Origin: Portulaca oleracea
Lineage: Eukaryota; Streptophyta; Magnoliopsida; Caryophyllales; Portulacaceae
Direction of reading: 5' to 3'
NCBI GenBank assembly: GCA_029582165.1
Contig: CM055882.1
Coordinates: forward strand, 13,773,001-13,837,000
Length of the DNA stretch: 64,000 nucleotides
Below, piece after piece: positions 22,005 through 33,304 of this stretch. The notes beneath the pieces were generated by a model. It was not told the origin of the DNA. It saw only the letters and a program-made list of their open reading frames with translations, and did not search any database. Numbering within the stretch: position 1 is the first letter of the stretch; each line of letters opens with the position of its first letter. Both the position numbers and the translations under genes were made by a program.

Positions 22005-23872
22005 TCACAGCAAAGGGTTCCTTTTGAATCTGCAAGAAAAATTCACCTGAATTAAGTCACCTTTAAATTTAACAATGAACAATCGAAAGCTAATTAATGA
22101 AGTTGAAAATCCTTTGAGATTATCAATGAAACATTGACTTGATCGAAAGTCCTTGATCAAAAATCCTTTGGAGGTGGTTGTCTGCTGTTCTGTTTGCGGT
22201 TTGCTGTGTATTTTATGAACTTTTAAGCCTTTTGGCTCTCAATAATCGAAAAAAAACTTAATCCAAGAATTAACCACTTACTTGTTCAAAGGGGCAGGGG
22301 GATAAGGTCCGACTGGAGGAACCGGCCCGCTTAGATTGTTGTTTGTAAGATCTCTGAACAAGAACGACGATGATCAGATTCAGTCATAGCATCCAAATGA
22401 ACGCGCACGATTAGAAAAGAAAAGACTAGGAAATTAATCAAGTGCACTTACATGAGTTTCAAGTGAAGATTAGACAACTCTTTTGGGACTTCACCTGTTA
22501 ATTTGTTATCATTCAGCCTCCTACCAAACCAAGCAATATGTATTAGCTTTCCACAACAAATACTCCCAGGATAAGCAAGTAAATTTTACATTGTTCGAAT
22601 TTTCAAGCTGATCAAACATACAAGAATGCAAGGGACTGCAGTTGCCCCAGCTCTGGTGGAATGGACCCTGACAAGTTGTTGTTATACAAATCCAAAGAGA
22701 TCAAATTCTTCAGGTTTCCGAGCTCGGATGGAATTGGGCCTTCAATGTTGTTCTTGTACAGCTCCCTAGCAGAAGCAAATTTCAAGACTGATTAGTATCA
22801 GTCTTTTCAAACAAATTTATCTAATATATTAAAAGAAATGACACTTACAGATACTGGAGGCGATCAAGCTTACCAAGATCTCCCACAAGCTTTCCACCAA
22901 GATTCAAACCCTGAAGATCCCTGTACAAATACATCACACAAAATTGGTGACATTAGTCATTCTGTCACACATACTAGTCCTTCATTTAGACCATCATAAT
23001 CAGTATCAGTACGTAGTTTCATGTCTCAAATGTGTGACAACTGTTCAGTATCACATTTTCACAGTTTTTGGGTGAGATTGATCAAATAGAAGATCAAGGA
23101 GGATACATACTACCTCTGACCTTATATATATAATTGTCAAAATATACGCAATAATGAGGAAATCAAGATCTCTACAGATACTAGAGTAAAAGTTATGCAG
23201 ATAGACTAAAAAAATCTCGAGTAATTACTTCCTCCGTTTTTATTTGAATGTCACCTATATAAATGTGGTGAAAACTTAACCGTTAATATTTTAATTTGTA
23301 TAATAAATCAATATAAAAAATTAATATCATTAGATTCGTAATAAAAAAAAATAGTATTAAAATAGTATAATATCGTATTATTTGGAAAAATAATATATAA
23401 AAAGAACAGAGGGAGTATTATAGATAGGTAAAATGGGTAGAATTATTATTAGAATGATAAAATGAACAAATAAAAGATACTTCAAAAGTACTACATCCAT
23501 GCTTCCCATAAGATTTGTACGTCATAGAAACCATATCATATCTAGAAGATCAATAAAAATAGTAGCAGTGAGAAACATGTTGGGGCAAAAGTTAAGAGTA
23601 ATAAATTTGAGAGATAAATGGAGATTGAGGGAATTGAATACATACACTCGGACGACACGGTTATCAGAGTGATCACAAGTGACGTGAAACCAAGTACAGG
23701 GATCAAAGAGAGTTGGATCCCAACTGTCAAGCTCATGGTTGGGGTCTGACAAGCTGTTTTTTAGCGCTGTTAGGGCATCTACATCTGAATTTCCAGAAGC
23801 CCATCTCACCATAACCATCGACAGACAAACCCATGTCGGCAAAACCCTAGATGATGAATCAGAGATGGCCAT
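22005..23872 (-). CDS. Small secreted leucine-rich repeat protein
   Basis: Six exons: 23872-23646, 22920-22849, 22765-22622, 22520-22452, 22353-22282 and 22029-22005. Every intron is in phase 2 and the exons are 72, 144, 69 and 72 nt, the usual one- or two-repeat exon sizes of plant LRR genes. The 202-residue product has a probable signal peptide (about 1-26), an LRRNT domain ('[19 protein letters not shown]') and about five LRRs such as '[19 protein letters not shown]'. There is no transmembrane or kinase domain. It resembles the ectodomain of SERK receptor kinases and the apoplastic LRR1-type proteins of about 220 residues. The last exon is only 25 nt ('FKRNPLL'); if it is not used, the protein ends four codons after 'PAPLN' at a TAA. 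A Stowaway MITE sits in intron 1. Confidence 0.88.
23228..23415. mobile_element. Stowaway-like MITE, copy 2
   Basis: The 188-bp AT-rich element starts CTTCCTCCGTTTTTATTTG and ends ACAGAGGGAG with flanking TA. It is shorter than the copy at 11214-11458 but shares its internal words. It lies in intron 1 of the LRR gene. Confidence 0.75.
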
Positions 23873-24690
23873 TTTGAAATAATACTGGTATGTGGAAATG
23901 GGAGTTATATATATATAGAGGGGGTGATTTTGATTTGGACTGATTTGGAAGTATGGGATTTGGGGAGTGTAAATAAGGAAAAGGATGATTCTAGTACGTT
24001 TTAGTCCTGTATAATTGAGTAGTGTAGGTGGTTTTTGTTGGGGTGAAATATTTGGGGCAAATCAAAGGGCTGGGAATTAAGGACGGGAAGTGGGAACGGG
24101 TACGTGTGGACGTGTGCATGCATGAATGTGAATCTGTTTGGATTCCTAAACTCTAACGGTCACTCTCTCATACATTCGTCAACCAAGGATATCCTGACCC
24201 TTAATTGAATATAAGATCGGTTTGGATTGCGGAAGAATTGGCAGGGAAAAAAATTTGACTATTTTCTTTATTTGAATTGAAAAAAAATAATGGAAAAAAA
24301 TAATTGAAAAAGTTTATGAAAAATTATGGGCAGGAAAGAATATAAAAGAAAGGGCATTACCTTTCGTTACCTTAAAAATTATGGGCAGGAAAAAATATAA
24401 AAGAAAGGGCATTACCTTTCGTTACCTTATTTTTCACGTCGTTGCATTATTTTGTCACAACATTTCCCTTGTTGTTCTTGCCTCCTCAGAATTTTTTCTC
24501 AACTCTCTTCTCTCTCTCTAAATTCTCTCCCTTAATTTCTATTTATATTCTCTTAATCTCAAACACTAATCTCTTCAAAATGAGCAAAGGATCATATCTG
24601 AAGAAGAAGATGTAAATGTTATTGTGTTAATTGTCGATTTATATTTTGAATTCAAAATTTATTATCAGACGAAAAAACGCCAAGAAAAAG
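23873..24690. other. Upstream region of LRR gene and left flank of the MULE
   Basis: TATATATATAGAG at about 23910 is a candidate TATA region for the minus-strand LRR gene. A unit of about 55 bp with AAAATTATGGGCAGGAAA and AGGGCATTACCTTTCGTTAC is tandemly duplicated at about 24321-24428. The left end of the Mutator-like element probably lies here, but I could not match terminal repeats. Confidence 0.45.
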
Positions 24691-24694
24691 TGCT

Positions 24695-24905
24695 CGGACC
24701 ACGGCCGAAACGCCCCAGATTAGTGTCTGGACCATGGTCCAAACGCTCTCTGACGGCACCCGGACCAAGGTCCAAACGCTCTCCGGGGGCGTCTGAACCA
24801 AGGTCCAGTCATTTCCATAAAGCGTTGGGACCTTGGTCCCGACGCTATTCATGGGCGGCTCAGCCATGGTCCGGACGTTAATCTAGGGCGTCTGGACCAT
24901 GGTTG
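24695..24905. repeat. Array of GGACCATGGTCC palindromes
   Basis: Seven copies of a 12-bp palindrome (GGACCATGGTCC, GGACCAAGGTCC, GGACCTTGGTCC and close variants) are spaced about 30-37 bp apart. Several are flanked by GCGTCTG on the left and AAACGCTC on the right. They lie just upstream of the MULE transposase remnant, a likely place for subterminal or promoter binding sites, but this is inference. Confidence 0.65.
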
Positions 24906-25018
24906 TGGCGCTTTTCTGGTCCAATCAACACTATACTTATTTGCGTAATTTATTTATATTTAATTAATATTGTGTTTTGAAAAGAAATTAAATGTTTGAA
25001 AATTTTTGAATTTAGGTT

Positions 25019-26458
25019 TTGCTTGAAGATTTTGGGGGAGACGGTGTTGATTATTCAGCATGGTTTGCTACGGATCAATGGTTTGATAAGATCGAGGAGC
25101 TTACTGAATGGGCCGATGGCATCGCTAAAGGAATTGGGTTCAGACTTGTCAGAGCATCTTACAAGAAGGGGAAAGAGGGTGGGTCAGTGCGATTATATCT
25201 AAGATGCTGACGCTATGTGAGATATCGATGGAAAATCGGTACGGTCGATAGCGACACTTAGTTAGACACAAAGACAAAATCGTGCCAGTGTCCATTCATG
25301 ATACTTCCATTTTCTCCTACGGTACAAAGGAGGGTTGTCCGAACATACGCGGGAGAGAAAGGGGTACACAATCATTGGCTCGTTCTTTATGAGGAGGGAC
25401 ACTGAAGGGGGCACCCGTTGACATCTGACATAAGAGTCCACATAGGGGAAATGACTAACACTGGCTGCACTCCTGCTATGATTCACACATCATTGAAGCA
25501 GAATTTCTCGAATTGTAATGTCAACGTGGGGCAAATTTACAAAGAGCGATCCAAAGTTAGGTCGAAGGAGATGGAGGGTTGGACACACGTACAACAATGC
25601 CTACACTTGGCAAATGAGCACGGGTACTTGTCCTGGACCGACTTTGATGATGACGTCGAGTTGCGACAGATCTTTATGTGCCACCCCTACTCGCTGAAGC
25701 TTCTCCAATCTTCGCACATATCCAGATGTTATCCTCATCGATAGTACATACAATACCAACAAGAATAGTGGCCATTTTGTGAGATAGTTGGTGTCACTTG
25801 TACAAATCATAACTTTCTTGTTGCGTACTCATTAATGAGAAACGAGCAGAAGGAGTCATATGAATGGGTGCTCCAAAGACTGCACGATCTCATGGGCGCC
25901 GGTGTGACACCGAACGTGTTCATCACTGATCGAGAGATAGCTTTGTCATTGGCTATAAGCCGCGTATTTCCCGGAGTTTCTCACCTATTATGCGTCTAGC
26001 ATATAGGGAACGACATTGACAACAGAGTGAATGACTTGACTGGTGGGAAGAAGAATGGGCAGGGGGTATTTTTCAGGAAGACATGGTGGCACCACGTCGT
26101 TTATTCGAGTACACTTATAGAATTCGACATAAACTGGTCGTGTTTAATGTCACATTAGGTTTGTAGTAATGAACGGGTTGTTGATTATTTGAAAAAAACT
26201 TGGATGAAGTACTAGGAGAAGTTTGTTCGAGCATACACCGACGAAATCGCACACATGGGAAACACGGCGACTTCTAAAGATGAGAGTCAACATTCGACAT
26301 TCAAGTACTATCTCGATAGCGGTAGTGGTTCATTTGATCGATTGTGGAAGAGGGGACATCAGCAGATAAAAAACCAACATACCGAGATTAGAAGGGCACT
26401 AGCAGTCCAAGAGTGGACACGCAGTATTGAGGAAAGCCTCACTGTACAGTCATGTACA
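25019..26458 (+). pseudogene. Mutator-like transposase, 5' half
   Basis: Broken frames encode most of a MULE transposase. The first piece is 'DQWFDKIEELTEWADG...GFRLVRASYKKGKEGG' (25060-25200). Next come an HTH-like region ('GQIYKERSKVRSKEMEGW') and the DDE core: 'VILIDSTYNTNK' at about 25727-25762, 'EIVGVTCTNHNFLVAYSLM' (25780-25835), 'VFITDREIALSLAISRVFP' (25916-25975), and 'HLLCV.HIG'. At least four stops or shifts interrupt it. At 26459 a CACTA element is inserted, and the frame resumes at 32103. MULE transposases cut and paste elements with long inverted repeats in the nucleus; this copy is dead. Confidence 0.85.
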
Positions 26459-26659
26459 CACTAGTAGAATTGGTGCCCAAAAACGTCTGTGATTTGGCGT
26501 CTGTTAAAAACTCAGACGCTAAATCTAATAAACAAAATTTTAAAAAAAATTAACCTAAAAATGGCATCTCTTTGCTATAAAGAGACGCCAAAGTGTTGTA
26601 AAATTCAAATCCCCCTTTTCCGTTTGTGTGACGTTAAATTTCATTTTTTTTATAATAAT

Positions 26660-26749
26660 TTGGCAATTTAGGCGTCTCTTTTGGCCGGGAACAGACGCAG
26701 AAATGTAACGGTGTCTGTTCCCGGCCAAAAGAGACGCCTAAATTGCCAA
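26660..26749. repeat. Left subterminal hairpin of the CACTA element
   Basis: The 38-nt arm (TTGGCAATTTAGGCGTCTC... to ...GGGAACAGAC) is perfectly or nearly perfectly complementary to 26712-26749, with a 14-nt loop. It holds four GGCGTCTG-type words, the presumed binding sites of the TNPA-like protein. Confidence 0.8.
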
Positions 26750-28182
26750 TACAATAAAAAAAAAAACCGAGCCTGCAACAATCTCAGACCTCGACTGCCG
26801 AAACGTAATTTGGGCCAAATAGGGCGTCTGTTTGAGGCCCATCAGACGCCGATTAGGTTTAAAACGGTAAAAAAAATTCATTCTTTCATTTGTCTATCTG
26901 CAGCGCCATCGACGAGAAGAAGGAGAAAGCAAGTGAAAAGAAGGACAAGACGAAGAAGGAGAAACACCGGCGTTCAATAAAAAAAAAAGGTAATTTTTGT
27001 TTCAGATCTGTTATAATTTGTTTATTGTTGTGAAAAGTTTGAAAAATTGTATGAATTTGATTAAAATATGATGAAAAATGAAAATTTTGAATATTTGTAG
27101 TGTTGTTTATTTTTTGTTGAGTATAATTTTAGATCTAATTTGGTTGATCGAGTGCGTATAAGTTGAGAAATTGAGCAGTTTTAGTTAATTTGTATGAATT
27201 GTAATATATTTTGGATGTTGTATTCGAATTTTATTTGTGAAATTAGGGCTCGTAATGTATTGTTTGCATGTTTTAGTTTGAGTTTAATTAATTGTGTGTA
27301 TGTTTATGTTTAAGTTTAAGTTTTAGTTTTAATTTATAATGATATGAAGTATATAAGTAAATATGTTTAGGTTGAGTATAATGTTGAATTTTATATGTTT
27401 TGAAGTAAATTTAAATATGCATTATTATATTTATTGTTCCAAAAGAATATATATATTAATGCATGTAAAATTTGTTTAACTTTGAGCATTATGATAAATG
27501 TTAGTATGTAATATATATGAATTTTGAATGTTTTGTATGTTCTAAATTTGTGGGAAATTATAATGTGTTTTGGTTGAGCAAAAAAATGTTATATTTTAGG
27601 ATGGTTTTTAGGAAATTTAAAAACTATTTAATTAGTTAGCAATATACAATTAGCTAGGAATACATATTTAGTTTGTATATAAACTATTATTCAATTTTGG
27701 TTGAATTTATAATTTAATTTGTTTAGTTAATAAGTTAATAATATTAAAAAATTATTATATATAAACTATTATTACGTACATATTAAATTTAATTATAAAC
27801 TATTTATAATTGTTTAGTTTAGTTAATAAGTTTATATGAATTAGTTGTCATAAAAGGAGGTTGAGTTTGGATGATTTTGGTTGTTATCAGTAAGTGAGTT
27901 AGCCTTTAAAGTTGGTTGCGCGCGGAAATTTGCTGCTAATCCAACCTAAGAGCTAACTTAATTACTCATAACTCCAAACGAAGACATAAATTATGTAAAT
28001 AATTATGCCACGTACATCCATATTTACTTACGTAAGTACTCAACAACCAGTAGCTACATACTTAGTGAATAGGTTATTTATGATGGTAATTTAGAGTAGT
28101 AAGTAGGGAAATTTATATTTATAGCATCTTAATGGGGATATATATATGTCATAAAAAGAGGTTGAGTTTGGATCCTATTAGT

Positions 28183-28711
28183 GTCCAACGAGTGTGTGTT
28201 TAGTGATCTGATAATCTATGGCTGAAAGGGACTCTAGGCGTGTTGACTCTCCTTTATTCGTCTGGTTCCCAAGCGCAATTTTCCTAAGTGAACTTGCACG
28301 AGGGCTATACAGTGCTCTGGGAGTAAGAAACATCTCAGATTCGATACAATGGAGTGTTTCTATCGCGCAGCTTGAGGGGTAGCAAGACAAGGTGGGGTTG
28401 AAAGAGAAGCTCATAGTAAAAGGTCTAATATATAGAAATCCAACACCATTTCTATTAGACCCTTTACTATGAGCTTCTCTTTCAACCCCACCTTGTCTTG
28501 CTACCCCTCAAGCTGCGCGATAGAAACACTCCATTGTATCGAATCTGAGATGTTTCTTACTCCCAGAGCACTGTATAGCCCTCGTGCAAGTTCACTTAGG
28601 AAAATTGCGCTGCTTTTTGGGAACCAGACGAATAAAGGAGAGTCGGTACGACTCATGAAAGTCTTTTTCAGCCATAGATTAACAGTTAACAAACACACTC
28701 TCCTTGGATAA
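28183..28711. repeat. Large foldback with coding-like arms inside CACTA
   Basis: Arms of about 257 bp (28183-28439) and 264 bp (28448-28711) are reverse complements separated by only 8 nt (CCAACACC). The inner about 190 bp are near identical except for a 6-nt indel; the outer 60 bp are diverged. Both arms, read from the outside on the appropriate strand, encode the same peptide, including 'DSPLFVWFP' and 'FLSELARGLYSALGVRNIS'. This looks like a captured host exon, but I cannot name the gene. Direct copies of a 'GTCATAAAAGGAGGTTGAG' sequence lie at 27849, 28148 and 28757, flanking the structure. A transcript through it would fold into long double-stranded RNA. Confidence 0.85.
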
Positions 28712-28892
28712 TAACATGATCCTCTTGCCTGATGACATAGCTTACTTGTTGTTGTCATAAAAGGAAGTTGAGTTTGGATGATTTAGGTTATAGCGTATAC
28801 GATTATATTTGTGAATTTAGATACAAACAGAATAATTTATTTTCAATTATTTTTTTAAGTACTGAGACGGATAGATGTTTATTATTAATTAA

Positions 28893-29720
28893 ATTGATGT
28901 CTTCCTCCAACCCTTGGTGGACGAGCTGCAACGCTTATGGGTTGGTGTTGAAACATACGACATCTCCAAAAGACAGAATTTTAACATGAGGGCATCTTTG
29001 ATGTGGACGGTGAATGATTTTCCGGCCCTTGGCATGCTTTCTGGGTGGAGCACGCATGGTGCTATGTCGTGTCCTGTTTGCATGGATGGTTTGAAAGCAA
29101 TTCGTCTGAAGCATGGGAGGAAAGCCTCGTGGTTTGACTGTCACCGACAGTTTCTTGCAAAGGGGCATGCTTTGAGAAGAAATCGAAAGGCATTTCGAAA
29201 GGGGCACACTTGCCCAGATAGAACTGCCCCACCGTGTAGGAAAAACGGTTATGAAATCTACGAGGAGGTGAAGCACTTCCCCAAGGTGACTACCCATGGC
29301 GACTTTGTTGTCCCGGGATTCAGAGAGAATGCTCATAATTGGAAAAAACAAAGTATCTTTTGGGAGTTGCCTTATTGGAAGGATCACATGGTTCCACACA
29401 ACTTAGATGTGATGCACATTGAGAAGAACTTTGTGGACAACATCGTAAACACGGTGATGGGGGTGGACGGCAAAACGAAGGATGATGGAAATGCAAGGAG
29501 GGACGTGGCGGACATATGTGATAGGCCGGAACTCCATCTATTGCCCAGTCCTAACGGTAAACCCCTACATCCCAGAGCCAAATATGTTCTTCCTGAGGAT
29601 AAGCGAACAGACGTTTGTAACTGGGCACAGCAGCTGCGTTTGCCGAACGCTTATGCTTCGAACTTCAATTCGCTTATTCCAACTACTCTTTCTTTGCATC
29701 AACCAGGAGACGATGCATAG
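28893..29720 (+). pseudogene. CACTA TNP2-type transposase, partial
   Basis: An uninterrupted frame encodes the central TNP2 (Transposase_21) domain: 'DVFLQPLVDELQRLWVGV', 'MRASLMWTVNDFPALGMLS', 'SCPVCM', 'FDCHRQFLAKGHALRRN' and 'LDVMHIEKNFVDNI'. In complete CACTA transposases this is preceded by an N-terminal zinc-ribbon part and followed by a long C-terminal region; both are missing. The frame ends at TAG soon after 'TTLSLHQPGDDA', close to the start of the TNPA-like frame. This suggests an internal deletion joined the two. It lacks stops in the conserved part, so the deletion may be recent. Confidence 0.85.
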
Positions 29721-30568
29721 TGATTATGAATCGTACAGAAGAGAGATGGAGGCAAAGCAACGGGAGGACGGTCAACCAGAAACTCCCATTATGTCTGCAG
29801 ACGAGTTCTGGTTGGACAAACAATTGCAAAGTCGGGGACACGTCGTGGGCATGGGGGTTGTGGGGGAAGCTATGAAGACACAGTTTCCCCACATCTCATC
29901 GAGGAGACGTCCACGACGTCGTAATAACACCGATAGCGTCGACGTTCGAGCCTCTATTACGGAGATGAACAGAGAGCTTCAGCGTCAACTCGAGGAAGAG
30001 AGGCAACAGCGCGAACAAGATAAGCGCATGCTGCAGGAACAATTCCAGAGACAATTAGAGGAACAACAGCGCCGATCTAACGCAGCCTTGGATGAGAAGG
30101 TGAGGCAACAAGTAATGCAACAAATGTTGCAAATGCAAAGAATGTTGCGTGACAGCAAGTCGAGTGCAAGCCCCTTTCCTCGCTGGATCTTCCTCTGGAA
30201 GTCAAGTGCCATACACTGGACAACCTCCTCCACCGCCGCCCCGCCGCCGCAGTACTTCTCGTCGGACCCCCGTCTCTCAAACCCCACAACCTCAGCCCAC
30301 CGTTCCTCCCGAGGACTCGTTATATGCTTACCCAGGTAAGCATATTTTTTTCCATAAACACAAAATTAAATTACTAATTACACGTTCCAATAATTACTTA
30401 ATTCATTTTGATTGTATTTCATACCTTTAGTTTCCAAATTGTCGTTGTATCCCAGGAGGCCAATACCTATTCCATAGCCTCGAAGAATTGACACAACGCC
30501 AGAATCAGGGTGATGATGGCAACGATGAGGAGGAGAGCGAAAGTGATGATGACGATGCCGCCGTGTGA
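29713..30568 (+). pseudogene. CACTA TNPA-like DNA-binding protein, partial
   Basis: The frame from 29713 ('MHSDYESYRREMEAKQ', 'PIMSADEFWLDKQLQSRGHVVG') resembles the C-terminal part of plant En/Spm-type second proteins, with a long Gln/Glu/Arg-rich coiled coil (29970-30140). Near 30150 the reading frame changes to one giving a proline-rich run ('GQPPPPPPRRRST') that ends at a GT donor (30335). An acidic last exon ('DEEESESDDDDAAV', TGA at 30566-30568) follows a CAG acceptor near 30455. TNPA-type proteins bind the subterminal repeats. The frame change and the missing N-terminus suggest it is not functional. Confidence 0.65.
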
Positions 30569-31019
30569 CGACATTAATCGATCATTTTAATTGTGTTTAT
30601 ATTTTACATTGTATGAACATTTAAACTCTTTCTTAATTACATTCGTAATTATTAGCTAGTACATTATTTAATCCAAACATCAAAATATTTTTCATTATGT
30701 TTGCGCACATACGTACAAATTAATTAACTTAATTAACATATACATATATATATATATATATAATAACACGTACGTACACATGAGAATAATTATAATTAAC
30801 AACATAATCGACAATGAAACATATATATATATATTAAATTATCTACCTAGAAAAAATTACAATATAATTAACAATAATAATAATTAATAATTAACTATAC
30901 CTAAAAAATATATACATATATACATCATAATTAGTTATAACTAAAATTAAGAATATATAATAGTAATAGTATCAATAATAATAATAATTGCGCGCCAGCC
31001 ACCATGCATCGAAAATTTT

Positions 31020-31125
31020 CAAAAAATTTAGCCAAATTAGGCGTCTATTTTCCCGCCAAACAGACGCCCAAATTATTGAAATTGAAAATGGCGTCTGTTT
31101 GGCGGGAAAACAGACGTCATTTTGC
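31020..31125. repeat. Right subterminal inverted repeats of CACTA
   Basis: GGCGTCTATTTTCCCGCC and AAACAGACGCC pair with GGCGTCTGTTTGGCGGG and AAACAGACGTC to form a hairpin. More GGCGTCTG / CAGACGCC pairs follow at 31826-32075. TATATAAACC at 31131 is a TATA-like word followed by a pyrimidine-rich stretch; whether it drives a transcript is unknown. Confidence 0.7.
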
Positions 31126-31505
31126 CAGCCTATATAAACCTTAAGCCCTCAAACTTCCCTCCGAATTTTTCCCTCCCATCTCCATTTCATTTCTCTCATC
31201 TTCTATTATCAATTCTCTCATTTCCTCTAACCTTCAAAACACCTCAAATCCATTTAAGATTGATGAATTGAAAATTTTACAATTGAACATTGAACATTGG
31301 AGAGTGAAGATTGAAGATACAAGATTGAAGATTGAAAAATCAAGATTGAAAAATATTGAAGTCATATATTAATTGTAATTTAGGTTTTTATTTTGTTTGT
31401 ATCATTTAAGTTAGTAAAAATCATCATTAATAAAGTTGTATTATATTTTTTTTACTTGTTAAAATATATATTCATTATCATTTTATTGTTGTTATTTCTA
31501 TAAAA

Positions 31506-31506
<1 letters not shown>

Positions 31507-31572
<66 letters not shown>

Positions 31573-31590
31573 TTACATATATATATATAT
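31507..31590. repeat. (GT)n(AT)n microsatellite
   Basis: About five GT units are followed by about 26 AT units (31517-31569), then a short interruption and more AT. It lies inside the CACTA element. Confidence 0.95.
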
Positions 31591-32102
31591 GAAATTTTAC
31601 ATACATGAATTGCAAATATATATCATTTATTATTATATAAAATGTATTCATTTTCATTATTATTTTCATTATTAATGTCTCCACAATTCTTATTAAACAA
31701 TTTAATTACAAATACAAAAATTTAATTTTTACGCTTTATTTATAATTAGAACAATCAAAATATACTAGTTATTCTAATTATTTTCATTATTGAATTCACG
31801 TTTTTTTTGTTTCTGTAACCCAAAATCGGCGTCTGTTTTGGATGAAACAGACGTCGTTTCTGCATAAAAAATAGCGTCTGTTTTATGCCAGACAGACGCC
31901 GATTTTGGTCTGACACAGCCATCGGAGTCTGCAATAATTTTGGCGTCTGATTCAAACAGACGCCAATTACAGACGTTTTTTTAAAAATGGCGTACTAGGT
32001 TTTGACGTCCATTTTAATCAGACGCCAAAACCATTTTGGCTTCTGTTTACACCCATATCAGACGCCAATTCCAGACGTTTTTGGGCACCAATTCTACTAG
32101 TG

Positions 32103-33304
32103 ACATGGTCGTGTTTCTCACTATGCAATGAACCTATCAACAATGAGTACACTAAGTTGTCGAGCATAGAAGAAGATTTAGAGCAGTCATGCGAACACAT
32201 TTTGTGGAAAACACATCGCCTTCCATGTGCCTGTACGTTGAAAAATCTCATGGAGCAGGATTCTGATTTGTACGCCAAAAGTATTCACAACTACTGGAGG
32301 CAACTTGGAGTCATTGGTGATTCTGATCAACCAGATACAGTGTCTGATCCATCATCCCAGGACATGTATTATTTCAAGTCCTTTGTGAAGAAGGTAAGGG
32401 AAAGTGACCCCGCTGTGATACGCCGCATGTCTCGAGTCATAATCGATGACTTGCATCCCGAGGACAACTACATATCAGATCTCGAGAGAAGCCCACATCG
32501 CAAAGGGATACCGAGTATTGGGAAGTCAACTCAACGTCTCCCTAGTGCATTTGAGTATGGTCATTCAAAGAGTCGTAGCAGCAAATCCAGTACAAGAGGC
32601 AACAAGAAAAAATCGAGTTGTTCTTCAATTGGAATGGCGGCACAAAGGGTGAGCTATATTATATTTGTTTGTAATATTTAGCATAAAAAAAATTAAATTT
32701 TAACCAACGTTTTATTTTTACGCGCAGGGACCCAACAGATGAGTACATGTGCATTTCCTTAGCCCGATGACATTCCTGATTTCATTATTCCATACATCAT
32801 TGACTGGATGGATGTTGAAGTTGATGGCAACTGTGGGTTCAAATGTATTGGCGAGGCAGGTTTTGGCGCCAAAACAAGTGGCCTATGGTAAAAAAAATCC
32901 ATGAACAATAAAATCAAAGCCAATCCGGCACGGTACGACGCGACATACGGGTACGATAACGCGATGAACAGAGTCATGGTCAGGATTGGGGGTCATTTGC
33001 ACAAACCATGCAGGCGACCCCACTGGTTGGAAACACCTTCTAATATGTTTCCCGTGGCCAGCTTATTGAACTACGTGTTTGTTAGCCTCACAAATGTACC
33101 CGGATGCGCCCAAAACACAATTGAGTCATGCATGGTTGTTTTGCCACTTACTATAACAGTCGGCGTCGTGGCTCCTGAACGCGTTGTCTCCCTGGCACAT
33201 ATCAAAAAAGTGCACTATGTTCTTGTGCACTTGCAGGATGGATGTTCTCTACCCTGTTGGATGTTAGATGGAGTCGTGCGAGTGACAACTCTATTCTTGG
33301 GTTG
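32103..33304 (+). pseudogene. Mutator-like transposase, 3' half with SWIM and OTU-like domains
   Basis: If the CACTA element is removed, the frame at 26458 continues here as 'CNEPINNEYTKLSS'. A SWIM zinc finger reads 'CEHILWKTHRLPCACTL' (32188-32240), followed by a Ser/Lys-rich linker to about 32645. After an intron-like gap, 'DVEVDGNCGFKCIGEA' (32812-32860) and 'KKVHYVLVHLQDGCSLP' (33206-33258) give the DGNC and H-V motifs of OTU cysteine proteases, with suitable spacing. A stop at 32888 and one shift interrupt it. An OTU domain behind a MULE transposase is known from some plant elements annotated as uncharacterised proteins; whether it deubiquitinates anything is unknown. Confidence 0.75.

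Larger units (their letters stand above)
26459..32102 (+). mobile_element. CACTA element, 5.6 kb, TSD ACA
   Basis: The left end CACTAGTAGAATTGGTGCCC is matched in reverse complement by the right end, with about 31 bp of perfect terminal inverted repeat. ACA flanks both sides (26456-26458 and 32103-32105), the 3-bp duplication expected for CACTA elements. Both subterminal regions are packed with GGCGTCTG / CAGACGCC words in both orientations. Inside are a partial TNP2-type transposase, a TNPA-like coiled-coil coding region and a large foldback. The TNP2 is truncated, so the element is non-autonomous, although its termini look mobilisable. It disrupted the MULE transposase. Confidence 0.93.

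Noticed and set aside
23522..23872. LRR gene exon 1 read through as a 116-residue protein
   Set aside because: The end is intron sequence after a GTATGT donor; splicing at 23646 restores the LRR frame in phase 2.
26681..26980. Arg-rich 99-residue frame in the CACTA left end
   Set aside because: It overlaps the subterminal hairpin and a purine-rich leader and reads as low-complexity Arg/Lys.
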